From Aeromicrobium sp. (GTDB taxonomy: Bacteria; Actinomycetota; Coriobacteriia; Anaerosomatales; Anaerosomataceae): a stretch of DNA of 64,000 nucleotides. Both the position numbers and the translations under genes were made by a program. Position 1 is the stretch's first letter, and each line of letters starts with the position of its first letter. The notes beneath the pieces are model-generated. The model searched no databases, was not told where the DNA came from, and saw only the letters and a list, made by a program, of their open reading frames with translations. The stretch spans positions 20,802 through 84,801 of the forward strand of contig JADIIM010000034.1 in assembly GCA_015351705.1 (NCBI GenBank). The letters are read 5' to 3'. Positions 16,121-24,301 of the stretch are shown here, piece after piece.

Positions 16121-16488
16121 CGCCGCATCCTCTTCGCAGCTTCGCTCGCGCTGATCTCGCCACGCTCCAGCAGGTCCAGCACCTCATCGCGCGGCTCCGG
16201 TGTGGGCTCGATCTCGACCTCGACGAGCGCGAGGCGCGCGGCGATGCGGTTGAGCCGGTTCTTGATCGTGGGGTAGCTCACGCCGAACGCCTTCTCCATC
16301 TGCTTGATCGAGCCGTGGGACCGCACGAACTCTCCGACGAAGACCTGGTCCTCATAGCGGAGCCGCGCCAGCGGCGGGAGGTCGAACTCGCCGTCGATGC
16401 CGATGTCCGTCTCCTTCAGGCGAATACCGGTGACGACGAAGTCGCGGTCTCCGGTGAGGTCGGTCAGGTCGTGCCAATCACGTGCCAT
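16117..16488 (-). CDS. DUF2089-family putative DNA-binding regulator
   Basis: A 123-residue protein similar to the DUF2089 family. Residues about 40-90 contain a helix-turn-helix: FVGEFVRSHGSIKQMEKAFGVSYPTIKNRLNRI, in which GSIKQMEKAFGVSYPTIKN is the helix-turn-helix unit. The C-terminus (EVLDLLERGEISASEAAKRM) repeats the short SHOCT-like 'll..GeIs..eA' element found in the operon's third gene. The N-terminal zinc ribbon of some DUF2089 proteins is absent. The ATG at 16488 follows GAAAGGGAG. Two direct repeats over its promoter suggest autoregulation. Confidence 0.8.
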   Translation of the reverse strand: MARDWHDLTDLTGDRDFVVTGIRLKETDIGIDGEFDLPPLARLRYEDQVFVGEFVRSHGSIKQMEKAFGVSYPTIKNRLNRIAARLALVEVEIEPTPEPRDEVLDLLERGEISASEAAKRMRR

Positions 16489-16529
16489 GGTCTCACTCCC
16501 TTTCAGCAATCATGAGCATAGTGTACCCA

Positions 16530-16546
16530 GAGATTGAGAAAGTCAA
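16530..16546 (-). promoter_or_regulatory. Operator-like direct repeat, proximal copy, overlapping -35
   Basis: On the plus strand GAGATTGAGAAAGTCAA; on the coding (minus) strand it begins TTGACT, a good -35 box, with TACACT/CACTAT 15-17 bases downstream as the likely -10. It is 42 bases before the DUF2089 start. Confidence 0.65.
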
Positions 16547-16550
16547 GCGT

Positions 16551-16567
16551 GAGATTGAGAAAATCAA
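16551..16567 (-). promoter_or_regulatory. Operator-like direct repeat, distal copy
   Basis: GAGATTGAGAAAATCAA differs from the proximal copy by one base out of 17. The start-to-start distance is 21 bases, i.e. two turns of the helix, so both would be read from the same face by a dimer or by two monomers. The DUF2089 helix-turn-helix protein encoded just downstream is the obvious candidate binder. Confidence 0.65.
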
Positions 16568-16647
16568 CTATTGCGTCGATCAGGGAACAGTTCTCGCGCG
16601 GAGCCCTGTTCGGGGACCAGTGACCTGCGGCAAGGGCGAGGCGCGGC

Positions 16648-17448
16648 CTACCAGCTGGTGGTATCGCTTTCTCGTGCGACCGGCAGCTCGAACCAGAACG
16701 TAGAGCCGACGCCCATCGCGCTCTCGGCATGAAGTCGTCCGCCGAGTCGCTCGATGACGGCCCGGCTGATCGTGAGCCCGACTCCGGCGCCGGGACTCTT
16801 GGCGATGTCAGGCTGCGGCAGCTGGCGGAACTCATCGAAGATCCCGGGCAGGTTCCCCTCGGGGATGCCCCGGCCGTTGTCGGAGACGGCGAAGCGGACG
16901 CGGTCTTCTCCGGCCGAGGCGCCGATAGTCACCGTTCCGCCGACGTCGGTGAACTTGATCGCGTTCCCGATCAGGCGGACGAGCGTCTGGCGCAGTCGCC
17001 GTGAGTCGGTCCGGAGGAGCGGGAGCCCGCCGCTGACCGTGCTCGACACCGTGACCCCCTTCTCGCGAGCGATCGGCGTCACCTGCTCGACGGCAGCGCC
17101 GACGACCTCGGCAGGATGCACGTGGTCATCGGATAGCCGGAGCGTGTCCGAGCGCAACGAGGCGAGATCAAGGATGTCCTGTGCCATCGCGTACAGGTAC
17201 CTTCCCGCGTCGCGGACGGCGGTCAGCTGCCTGCGCTGATCGTCGTTGAGGCCGTCGGCGAGGTCGAGCAGCAGCAGGTCGGAGAACCCGATGATGTGGT
17301 TCAAGGGGGTGTAGAACTCGTGGCTCATGGCCCCGAGGAAGTCGTCGCGAGAGCGTTGGCCCGCGACCAGCTCTTCCTCGAGCTGACGGATGCGAGCGAG
17401 CGACTCCTCGAGCTGGCGCCTGATGTGGGCGGTCTCGTCGTGCGTCAT
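16648..17448 (-). CDS. Soluble histidine kinase of the B12-sensor operon
   Basis: A 266-residue cytoplasmic kinase without sensor or membrane domains. Residues 5-35 form a coiled coil, residues 36-105 the HisKA dimerisation domain with phospho-acceptor His43 in MSHEFYTPLN (the common SHELRTPL has Phe-Tyr here), and residues about 150-258 the ATPase domain with N box RLIGNAIKFTD, G1 DNGRGIPEG and G2 GAGVGLTIS. It must receive its signal from a partner, most simply the B12 protein or the cyclase encoded upstream. Its ATG overlaps the cyclase stop by four bases. No response regulator is adjacent. Confidence 0.9.
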   Translation of the reverse strand: MTHDETAHIRRQLEESLARIRQLEEELVAGQRSRDDFLGAMSHEFYTPLNHIIGFSDLLLLDLADGLNDDQRRQLTAVRDAGRYLYAMAQDILDLASLRSDTLRLSDDHVHPAEVVGAAVEQVTPIAREKGVTVSSTVSGGLPLLRTDSRRLRQTLVRLIGNAIKFTDVGGTVTIGASAGEDRVRFAVSDNGRGIPEGNLPGIFDEFRQLPQPDIAKSPGAGVGLTISRAVIERLGGRLHAESAMGVGSTFWFELPVARESDTTSW

Positions 17449-18821
17449 CGGGGGTCGCTGGACCGCCGCGCGGTCTTGTCGGCGTACATGGCCTCGTCCG
17501 CTTCCGCGACGAGCCGGTGCAGGTCATCGAGACCGGCGGCCGTCCCGAGCGCAGTGCCGACCGACGCGACGAGCGGGCGACCGGCCGGGCCGACGGATCC
17601 GGAGAGCTCCGTGCGCAGGCGTTCGACCAAGGCGGCGAGGCCCGTCTGAGCGCCCTCCGTCATCAGGACCACGAACTCGTCACCGCCGATGCGCGCGATG
17701 ATGTCCGAGCGTCTGGCGCAACGGCGAAGCGTGTCCGCGAAGATTCGAAGCACCTCGTCGCCTGCTGCGTGTCCAAGCTCATCGTTGACTGCCTTGAACC
17801 CGTCAAGGTCGGTGAACAGGACGCCAGATGGCTCATCGGCCCGCGCCGCGCGCTCGAGTGCGACCGTCGCAAGGAACTCGAATCCCCGTTTGTTGTTAAG
17901 CCCGGTGAGCTGGTCCTCGAGTGCGAGCTCGCGTAGGCGTTCTGTCGCCGCGCGTTGCTCGGTCACATCTTCCGCGGCTCCGATGATCTGCGACACGCGC
18001 CCGTCCGGGAGTCGTGCGAACACGGTCTCCCGCGTATGAAGGATGCGCCAGGTGCCGTCGGCGGCCCGCGCACGGATGTCCCATTCCACCAGGTCGTCGT
18101 CGGCCGCGTCCGCGATCTCAAGGAGCGTCCGCTCGCGCAGACGTCGTGACGGCTCATCCAGGTAGGACTCGAACAGGTCGCGAAACGCGTCGGCTCCGGT
18201 GGCCTGCGTGTAGCCGAGTATGTTCTGTACGCCTCGGCTCGCGAAGACCACGCTGTGCGAGGGGAGGTCGAAGATGTAGATGATCGTGGGCGCGATGTCG
18301 ATGATGCTGTTGACCAGGCGACGGCTGCGCTCCAGCTCAGCGTTCTTGCGTGCGAGCTCGCGCTGAAGGCCCACGAGTTCGTTGTTGAGCCTGCTCAAGT
18401 GCGTCAACTCGTCGGGCGTGTCGGAGGTCGCCCCGCCGGCCTGCTGCGCCTTGTGCATCCCGCGAACGTGCGTGACGAGCTCCGAGTTGATGCGGACGAC
18501 CTCGGCGAGCATCTCGAGCGCCTCGGTGTCCGACGGCGAGCCGATCACGAGGACGCCCGAGCTGGTGACGACAGCGTTGAGATTGACTCCCAGCGGCACG
18601 TGGCAGGCATCGATCGTGATCGCCCACCCGAATGCGCTTCCTTCTGTCCGGAGCGCCTCGAAGAGGAGCCGCGTCTTGTCCGCATCGCTCGCGACCGCGA
18701 GGTCGGAAAGGTGGGTGCCCGCCGAGAGGGTCGGCGTTGCGCACAGGTTGTCCACCAGCACATCGTCGATGCGCCCAGTCTCGTCGCAGACGACGACGAA
18801 CCCGGAGTTGCGTGCAGGCAT
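17445..18821 (-). CDS. PAS-GGDEF diguanylate cyclase of the B12-sensor operon
   Basis: A 458-residue soluble protein. Residues 1-130 form an unassigned N-terminal domain (FVVVCDETGRIDDVLVDN; ITIDACHVPLGVNLNAVVTS) that could be a docking or PAS-like module; residues 130-165 are coiled coil; 165-285 a PAS domain (IIDIAPTIIYIFDLPSHSVVF) with PAC tail; 295-450 a GGDEF domain. The catalytic GGDEF is intact, with an RRSD inhibitory site five residues before it, so it should be an active c-di-GMP synthase. It is 12 bases after the B12-binding gene and overlaps the kinase gene by four. Confidence 0.9.
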   Translation of the reverse strand: MPARNSGFVVVCDETGRIDDVLVDNLCATPTLSAGTHLSDLAVASDADKTRLLFEALRTEGSAFGWAITIDACHVPLGVNLNAVVTSSGVLVIGSPSDTEALEMLAEVVRINSELVTHVRGMHKAQQAGGATSDTPDELTHLSRLNNELVGLQRELARKNAELERSRRLVNSIIDIAPTIIYIFDLPSHSVVFASRGVQNILGYTQATGADAFRDLFESYLDEPSRRLRERTLLEIADAADDDLVEWDIRARAADGTWRILHTRETVFARLPDGRVSQIIGAAEDVTEQRAATERLRELALEDQLTGLNNKRGFEFLATVALERAARADEPSGVLFTDLDGFKAVNDELGHAAGDEVLRIFADTLRRCARRSDIIARIGGDEFVVLMTEGAQTGLAALVERLRTELSGSVGPAGRPLVASVGTALGTAAGLDDLHRLVAEADEAMYADKTARRSSDPR

Positions 18822-18833
18822 GTGCGCTCCTGT

Positions 18834-19892
18834 CTACGTGCCGACCAGCGTGGCCGCGGTCTCGACCGCCCTCCGGGCATCGGGCGCGTAGGCATCGGCC
18901 CCCACTCGCTCGAAAAGGCCGGGCGCCAGGTTGAACGGGTAGCCGCCGACGATGATCGGCACCCCGGCGATCCGCTCGTCGGCCTTGAGGGCTCCGACGA
19001 CAGCGGCGACCTCGGGCACGTGGTAGGGCATCGTGGCCGAGAGTGCGATGACGTCGGCCTTGCGCTGTGCTGCGGCATCGACGATCGTCGCGGTGGGGGT
19101 GTTCGCGCCGATGAAGTGCGTGTCCCATCCCGCCATCTCGAAGTGGTCGGTCACCATCCGCAGCCCCAACTCGTGGAGCTCGTCGCCGACACACGCTGCC
19201 ACCAGGACGCCCTCGGTATGCTCGCCCGTGAACATGTAGCGGTACAACTGCGCCATCACCATCTGGGTGACGGCGGTCGCGTAGTGCTCCTGGGCGACGG
19301 TGATCTTGTTGAGATGCCAGAGCCTGCCGAGCTCGAGTTGCGCTCGCTCAAGCACGTGGCGGTACACATCACCGATGGCAACACCCCCCTCGACCGCGTC
19401 GATGATCGCCTGCACCGCGGTGGTGCGGTCTCCGCCGAGCACCGCACCCAGATAGCGGACGGCCAGGCCGGCCAGCGGCTGAGCCGGGTCCATGTTCGAC
19501 GGTGGCTCGCCCGAGAGCCCGTCGAGCCTGCCGAGAGACGTGTCGATGACGGATGCGGCGTCGTGCGCTACTGCCGGGGTCACCACGTCGCCGACCGCGT
19601 CCCTGACGTCGGCGAGGCTGCCGGTGAGCCACTCCACGGGAAGGCCGAGGTTCTCGAACAGCACGCGTACCCAGCGCACGTAGTCGTCGAAGATGATCTG
19701 CTCATCGGCCCACAGCGCCGTGGCCACGAAGCTCACGTGGTAGCCCGTGTCCTTGATCGTGTTCTGCATCTGTGACGCAGAGAAGGAGTCGAACAGCCCG
19801 GGCCATCGATGGTTCTGCCGGTCCAGGGCGGCGCGCACGATCGGGTCTACGTTCGCCCGCAGTTCCTCGGCAGCGTGCCTCCGTGCATCCAT
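18834..19892 (-). CDS. Cobalamin-binding protein with CarH/LitR-type photoreceptor signature
   Basis: A 352-residue soluble protein. Residues 1-130 are an unassigned helical domain; 135-215 resemble the B12-binding four-helix cap; 225-350 the Rossmann-like B12 domain. In CarH/LitR photoreceptors the cap carries W-x9-EH and the Rossmann domain E/DxHxxG. Here W192, E202 and H203 fit exactly, His193 follows the Trp as does the light-induced second ligand of CarH, and E238-L-H240-x-x-G243 provides the lower His ligand. A Ser after LxL (S285) and GG (316-317) complete the B12 fold. There is no MerR DNA-binding domain. The gene leads an operon with a cyclase and a kinase. A corrinoid methyltransferase role is less likely, as no partner is present. 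Confidence 0.88.
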   Translation of the reverse strand: MDARRHAAEELRANVDPIVRAALDRQNHRWPGLFDSFSASQMQNTIKDTGYHVSFVATALWADEQIIFDDYVRWVRVLFENLGLPVEWLTGSLADVRDAVGDVVTPAVAHDAASVIDTSLGRLDGLSGEPPSNMDPAQPLAGLAVRYLGAVLGGDRTTAVQAIIDAVEGGVAIGDVYRHVLERAQLELGRLWHLNKITVAQEHYATAVTQMVMAQLYRYMFTGEHTEGVLVAACVGDELHELGLRMVTDHFEMAGWDTHFIGANTPTATIVDAAAQRKADVIALSATMPYHVPEVAAVVGALKADERIAGVPIIVGGYPFNLAPGLFERVGADAYAPDARRAVETAATLVGT

Positions 19893-20037
19893 GGGTGCCT
19901 CCGGTCGGCGTTTGTGATCTTGCGGCTATGGTACCCGTTCGGACACACGGCAGCGTCGCTCGAGTACCGCGGGGCCCTTGGTGAGCGATTTGCTACGATG
20001 ACCGCTGATCCGCACGCCCGATGCGAGATGAGATGCC

Positions 20038-20310
20038 GTGACGCGCGCGCTGTCCAAGACACCTCTGCTGGTCATAGCCGTTCTGGCCGTCAGCCTGATC
20101 GCCCTGCAGTGTCCTGTGCCTACGTGCACCGGGTGTGCGGGTGATGAGGTCGTCGTGAAGCAGGCGGGCGTCGTGTCGTTCGCCACCGCGTTCGCCGCCA
20201 TCACTTCCGCAGTCCAGCTCGCGGACGCGGGACGCTTGTCGCTCGCTGTGTCAGCCACGCCGGACGTGTCCAGCGATCTGGCGTTCATGTGCTCTCGCTT
20301 GATCATCTGA
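20038..20310 (+). CDS. Small exported or membrane hypothetical protein
   Basis: A 90-residue protein from a GTG start with only a weak ribosome site. Residues 8-24 (LLVIAVLAVSLIALQCP) are a signal or membrane helix; a cysteine cluster CPVPTCTGC follows, then a second apolar stretch (VSFATAFAAITSAVQLA). No family recognised. It is transcribed away from the B12 operon. Confidence 0.5.
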   Translation: MTRALSKTPLLVIAVLAVSLIALQCPVPTCTGCAGDEVVVKQAGVVSFATAFAAITSAVQLADAGRLSLAVSATPDVSSDLAFMCSRLII

Positions 20311-20370
20311 GATGACGAGGCCGCTGTACGGCCTGATGATCATCGTCCCTGCTCGGCGCGAGCTCCGTTC

Positions 20371-20405
20371 GCGCACCGCTTGCCGCTTGCGGTGAGGCGG
20401 TGCGC
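20371..20405. terminator. Stem-loop between the small protein and the lipoprotein gene
   Basis: GCGCACCGC (20371-20379) pairs with GCGGTGCGC (20397-20405). No T-run follows on the plus strand, so it may be a weak terminator of the 20038 gene or a leader structure of the lipoprotein mRNA. Confidence 0.4.
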
Positions 20406-20450
20406 GGCGCTACGCGGAGCACCCGCGCCCCTTCGACAAGGAGCACCCTC

Positions 20451-20894
20451 ATGTCAACAGTCCTCACGCGCGCAACGCGCGTCATCGCGGTCGCCGCATC
20501 GGCCGTCGCTCTCATCCTGACCATAGGCTGTGGTGGCGGAGCCGACGCCATCGGGGTCAACGCTCTCGCGGCCGACCCCATGGCCTTCTCGGGCACCGTC
20601 ACGGTCAAAGGCGTCGTCCAGGACGTCGACGCCGCGGGCCAGTTCGTCGTGATCATCGACGAAGACGAGTACGCGACGTGCGGCCTCTATCCATGCGCCG
20701 GTGCGGGCATCGTGCCGCTGCACGTGCCCGTCGACGGCTCGTCGTCATCGGCAGGCACGGTCTACAGCGGGAGCATGCCGAACATCGAGGACTTCGTTGT
20801 GGTGGTGGGCGAAGTGAAGTCCCTTCCGCAGGGACTCGTCTTCGACGTCCATCGCATGGAGCGCGGTGGCGCCACGCTCCTCGCCCGGCAGTAG
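20451..20894 (+). CDS. Putative lipoprotein partner of an ABC exporter
   Basis: A 147-residue protein with a lipoprotein-type signal (basic start, apolar core ALILTIGCGG with Cys27 as likely lipid site). The mature part contains FSGTVTVKGVVQDVDAAGQ, FVVIIDEDEYATCGLYPC and FVVVVGEVKSLPQGLVFDV, an alternation of strands that looks like an OB-fold, with two cysteines spaced CGLYPC that might bind metal or form a disulfide. AAGGAG precedes the ATG. It is nine bases before the permease gene, so it probably serves the same exporter. Confidence 0.75.
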   Translation: MSTVLTRATRVIAVAASAVALILTIGCGGGADAIGVNALAADPMAFSGTVTVKGVVQDVDAAGQFVVIIDEDEYATCGLYPCAGAGIVPLHVPVDGSSSSAGTVYSGSMPNIEDFVVVVGEVKSLPQGLVFDVHRMERGGATLLARQ

Positions 20895-20903
20895 GGGCGG
20901 AGC

Positions 20904-22064
20904 ATGAACGACTACCGTCTTGTCCTGCGGAACCTCTTCGGCAGCCGCAGTAGGTTCGCGCTCACGCTCACCGGCATTACCGTCGGTATCACCGCGCTGG
21001 TGGTGATGATGAGCCTCGGCGGCGGCCTGCGGGCGCAGATCGAGCGGCAGGCCACGGACCTCGGCGCCAACCTGATCGTCACCCCGAAGGGCTGGTGCGC
21101 CTACGAGCAGGTCAAGGTGCTCTCGGGCAATCAGCTCCCCGACGCCATCCCGCCTGATGAAGTGGCGGCGATCGAGGCCATCGACGGCGTGACGGTCCTG
21201 CCGTACCTCACCGTGGGGTCGGCCATCGACAACGAGCCGGTGCCGGTCACCGGCGTACGCGTGGCCGAGACCGTCGCCGCCAAGCGCTGGTCCGTGGCCG
21301 AAGGCGAGATCCCTGCCGCGGGCGAGCATGGCGTACTGGCCGGCGCGGCCATCGCCGAGTCGTTCGCCCTGGCGCCGGGCGACTCGCTCACGCTGCGTGG
21401 CACCCCGTTCACCGTGCGCGGCGTCATGGCGTCCACCGGGACCGGCGACGATGGTGTGCTCTTCATCCCGCTCGATGTGGCGCAGGAGGTGTACGAGACC
21501 AGCGGCCGGGTGTCGTTCCTGGCCGTCAGCGTGGCGGACCTGAGCGCGGTCGATCTGTACGCGCAGCGCATCACCGACGCCGCCAACGTCGCGGTCATCT
21601 CCGACCGGCAGCTGCTGGCGTCGGTGCTGAGCGTCGTGGACAGTGTCGGCACGACGCTCACCGTGATCGCCGCGGTCGCCGTGCTCACGGCGGCGTTCGG
21701 CATCATCAACACGATGCTGATGGCAACGCTCGAGCGTCGCAGGGAGATCGGCATCCTCAAGTCACTCGGCAGCACCAACGCTCGTGTCTTCCGGGTGTTC
21801 ATGCTCGAGGCGGCCGCCTACGGGGTGATCGGTGGCGTGGTCGGCCTGGTGGTCGGCACCGCCGCATCCCACATCATCACGCCGCTGATCGCGGCGAACG
21901 AGTTCACGGCCTTCGTCGGCGGCGCGCGTGTCTCGGCGCTGCCACCGCTTTCAGACATGTTGGCGATCCTGATCGGCGCCGTGGCCGTGTCGACGGCCTC
22001 GGGCCTGTATCCCGCCTGGCGCGCAGCGCGCCTGGCGCCTGTGGAGGCGATCAGCTATGAGTGA
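20904..22064 (+). CDS. MacB/FtsX-type ABC transporter permease
   Basis: A 386-residue protein with the MacB topology: one N-terminal membrane helix (residues about 18-40), a large extracytoplasmic MacB_PCD-like domain (about 45-245) and three C-terminal helices with the FtsX motif LMATLERRREIGILKSLGST. The family couples ATP hydrolysis to mechanical work on periplasmic or outer-surface substrates, or to lipoprotein and peptide export. It overlaps the ATPase gene by eight bases and follows the lipoprotein gene. Confidence 0.9.
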   Translation: MNDYRLVLRNLFGSRSRFALTLTGITVGITALVVMMSLGGGLRAQIERQATDLGANLIVTPKGWCAYEQVKVLSGNQLPDAIPPDEVAAIEAIDGVTVLPYLTVGSAIDNEPVPVTGVRVAETVAAKRWSVAEGEIPAAGEHGVLAGAAIAESFALAPGDSLTLRGTPFTVRGVMASTGTGDDGVLFIPLDVAQEVYETSGRVSFLAVSVADLSAVDLYAQRITDAANVAVISDRQLLASVLSVVDSVGTTLTVIAAVAVLTAAFGIINTMLMATLERRREIGILKSLGSTNARVFRVFMLEAAAYGVIGGVVGLVVGTAASHIITPLIAANEFTAFVGGARVSALPPLSDMLAILIGAVAVSTASGLYPAWRAARLAPVEAISYE

Positions 22065-22725
22065 TGCGCTCATCGTGCGTGGCGTTCACAAGACCTACAA
22101 CGGGAGGAGTGTGCCCACGCCCGCGCTCCGGGGCGTCGACCTTGAGATCGAGGCGGGTACGTTCACGTGCATCGTCGGGCCGTCGGGCCACGGGAAGAGC
22201 ACACTGCTCCACCTGCTGGGCGGACTCGACAGGCCCTCGGCCGGTGCGGTGCATGCGTTCGGGGAGGACCTGTCGAAGATGTCCGACGCCCGGCTGGCCC
22301 GCTTCCGCGCCGAGCGCGTCGGCTTCGTATTCCAGTTCTTCAACCTGCTCAAAGGGCTCGATGTGACCGAGAACGTGTCGATGCCGATGATGCTCGCGGG
22401 GCGCTCTCCTCGCGAGCAGCGCGACCGCGCGGCGGACCTGCTGGCGTCGGTGGGACTCTCGGAGAAGGCGCACGCGCGTCCGTCCGAGCTGTCAGGCGGT
22501 CAGATGCAGCGGGTGGCCATCGCGCGGGCGCTCGCGAACGACCCCGAGGCGCTGATGCTTGACGAGCCCACCGGCAACCTGGACTCTGTCTCGGAAGCCG
22601 AGGTGCTCGCGATCCTGGACGAGCTTCACTCGGCGGGCAGGACGATCGTGATGGTCACCCACAGTCCCGAGATCGCGGCGCGAGCCGAGCGGGTGGTGGA
22701 GGTGCGCGACGGCCTGATCGCCTGA
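22057..22725 (+). CDS. ABC transporter ATP-binding protein (LolD/MacB type)
   Basis: A 222-residue ATPase: Walker A GPSGHGKST, Q-loop in VFQFFNLLKGLDVTENV, signature [15 protein letters not shown], Walker B ALMLDEPTGNLD and H-loop VTHSPE. The TGNLD after Walker B and the FNLL Q-loop are typical of the LolD/MacB subfamily, which matches the permease whose stop codon it overlaps. Confidence 0.95.
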   Translation: MSDALIVRGVHKTYNGRSVPTPALRGVDLEIEAGTFTCIVGPSGHGKSTLLHLLGGLDRPSAGAVHAFGEDLSKMSDARLARFRAERVGFVFQFFNLLKGLDVTENVSMPMMLAGRSPREQRDRAADLLASVGLSEKAHARPSELSGGQMQRVAIARALANDPEALMLDEPTGNLDSVSEAEVLAILDELHSAGRTIVMVTHSPEIAARAERVVEVRDGLIA

Positions 22726-22743
22726 GACGATGGGGGCCGGTTC

Positions 22744-24207
22744 ATGATCGCAGGACGCAGCGGGTCGAAGGCGTGTCGCCGGGTGACGGCGGTCCTCTCC
22801 GTCACGCTTGCGGTCTGTCTCTGGGCGGGCGCCGGGACGGCCACCGCCTCCGGACTGACGGGAGCGGACGGGGCCCCGGCGGTCCTATCCCTCGGCCCGG
22901 GCGACGACATCCCGACGAGCGGTCCGGCACCCGAGTGGAGGCTCGAGGGCACCCTCGGCCCCGACGGGTCCCAGCACGTGTTCTCGGTCGAGTTGGCCGA
23001 GGGCGACTTCCTTGCGGTCGACCTGTACGAGGCCTTCCCGGGCATCGAGGTCCGTCTGTTCCAACCTCACGTGACGACGGTCCACGGCCCTGACCGCCCG
23101 CGTGTCGTGAGCCGGTCCGCCGGTGGGGAGCGCCTGAAGCTGCTCTATCAGTGTCCTCCCGGCGGCGCTGGCACGTACTACTACGCGCTTGTGAACACGT
23201 CCGGGCGTACGGGGTCGTACTGGGGAGACTGGGGCCACCAGCGGTACCTCACGGGCGAGTGGATCGAGCGTGCCGCGGGGAAGGACCGCTACGAGACGTC
23301 CTACGAGCTCAGCCGCCGGAGCTTCTACGCGAGCGATGCGGCGGTCCTCGTGTCGGGCACCGAGTTCCCCGACGCTCTGAGCGCATCGGCACTTGCGGGG
23401 CACCTCGCGTGCCCGATCCTTCTCGCGCCGCCCGTCACGAACAGGCAGAGCGTCGAGGCGCTCGTGGGCGAACTGCGTGGGCTCGGGGTCGAGCGACTCT
23501 ACGTGGTAGGCGGCGCGGCCGCAGTGTCAGGTGAGCTCGTGGCCACTGTGGCAAGGCGTCTTGGCGTCGAAGCGACCCGGGTGGCGGGAAGCGACCGGTA
23601 CGGCACCGCTATCGCCGTGGCCAGGCAGCTTGAGGCGCTTTCCGGCACCACACCTGACCGCGCCTTCCTGGTATCGGGCGCCGAGTTCGCCGATGGTATG
23701 TCCGTGGGGCCGTACGCGTACGTCACCGGAGCTCCGGTTCTGCTCACACGACCCGCGGCCCTCCCCGGAGATCTGAGCAGCTACCTCTCGGCCCGCCCAG
23801 GCATCGCGCTTGACATCGTCGGCGGTGCGGCGGCCGTCTCATCTGATCTCGAGGCCGGGATCCGACGGACCCGGCCAGCGGGCTGCATGCGCATCGCGGG
23901 CGGCGACCGCTATCAGACGGCGGTTGCACTGGCCGCCGAGATGGTCGACCGGCGTGCCGTCGGCTCCTGGCACCGGGTGGGCGTCGCCAGCGGCCTGTCG
24001 TTCGCCGACGCGCTCAGCGGGGCGCCCGCGTGCGGCGTGTGGGGGTCGCCGATGCTGCTGACCAAGACGGCCTCCCTGCCTCGGCCCACCGCTGACATGA
24101 TCCGCGCGCGACGTGGGCCCATCTACTCGGTCGTCGTCATGGGCGGACCTGCGGCCGTGAGCGACGAGGTGGTCTACGACAGGATCGCGCAGGCCCTGTG
24201 GTACTGA
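22744..24207 (+). CDS. Cell-wall-binding repeat 2 (CWB2) surface protein
   Basis: A 487-residue secreted protein. Residues 1-38 are a signal peptide ([20 protein letters not shown]... ending TATA-S). Residues 40-175 resemble a small beta domain with [21 protein letters not shown], possibly a pre-peptidase-like module. Residues about 178-487 are three CWB2 repeats, each with RYxT...A...., an FPDALS- or FADALS-like motif and a VGGxAAVS end. CWB2 trimers bind anionic wall polymers. The start is ATG 22744, 18 bases after the ABC genes, so it may be part of the same transcript. Confidence 0.9.
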   Translation: MIAGRSGSKACRRVTAVLSVTLAVCLWAGAGTATASGLTGADGAPAVLSLGPGDDIPTSGPAPEWRLEGTLGPDGSQHVFSVELAEGDFLAVDLYEAFPGIEVRLFQPHVTTVHGPDRPRVVSRSAGGERLKLLYQCPPGGAGTYYYALVNTSGRTGSYWGDWGHQRYLTGEWIERAAGKDRYETSYELSRRSFYASDAAVLVSGTEFPDALSASALAGHLACPILLAPPVTNRQSVEALVGELRGLGVERLYVVGGAAAVSGELVATVARRLGVEATRVAGSDRYGTAIAVARQLEALSGTTPDRAFLVSGAEFADGMSVGPYAYVTGAPVLLTRPAALPGDLSSYLSARPGIALDIVGGAAAVSSDLEAGIRRTRPAGCMRIAGGDRYQTAVALAAEMVDRRAVGSWHRVGVASGLSFADALSGAPACGVWGSPMLLTKTASLPRPTADMIRARRGPIYSVVVMGGPAAVSDEVVYDRIAQALWY

Positions 24208-24301
24208 TCCACGAGCGTCTCCTCGCCGTGAGAACGGTCACCGGGACTCGGGCGGAGTGCGCTACGCTTGGCGCATCGATCGGACGACACGCGGAGCGCA
24301 C

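Noticed and set aside
18255..19775. 506-residue ORF antisense to the B12 protein and cyclase
   Set aside because: Covers two well-supported genes, no ribosome site, no recognisable domain.
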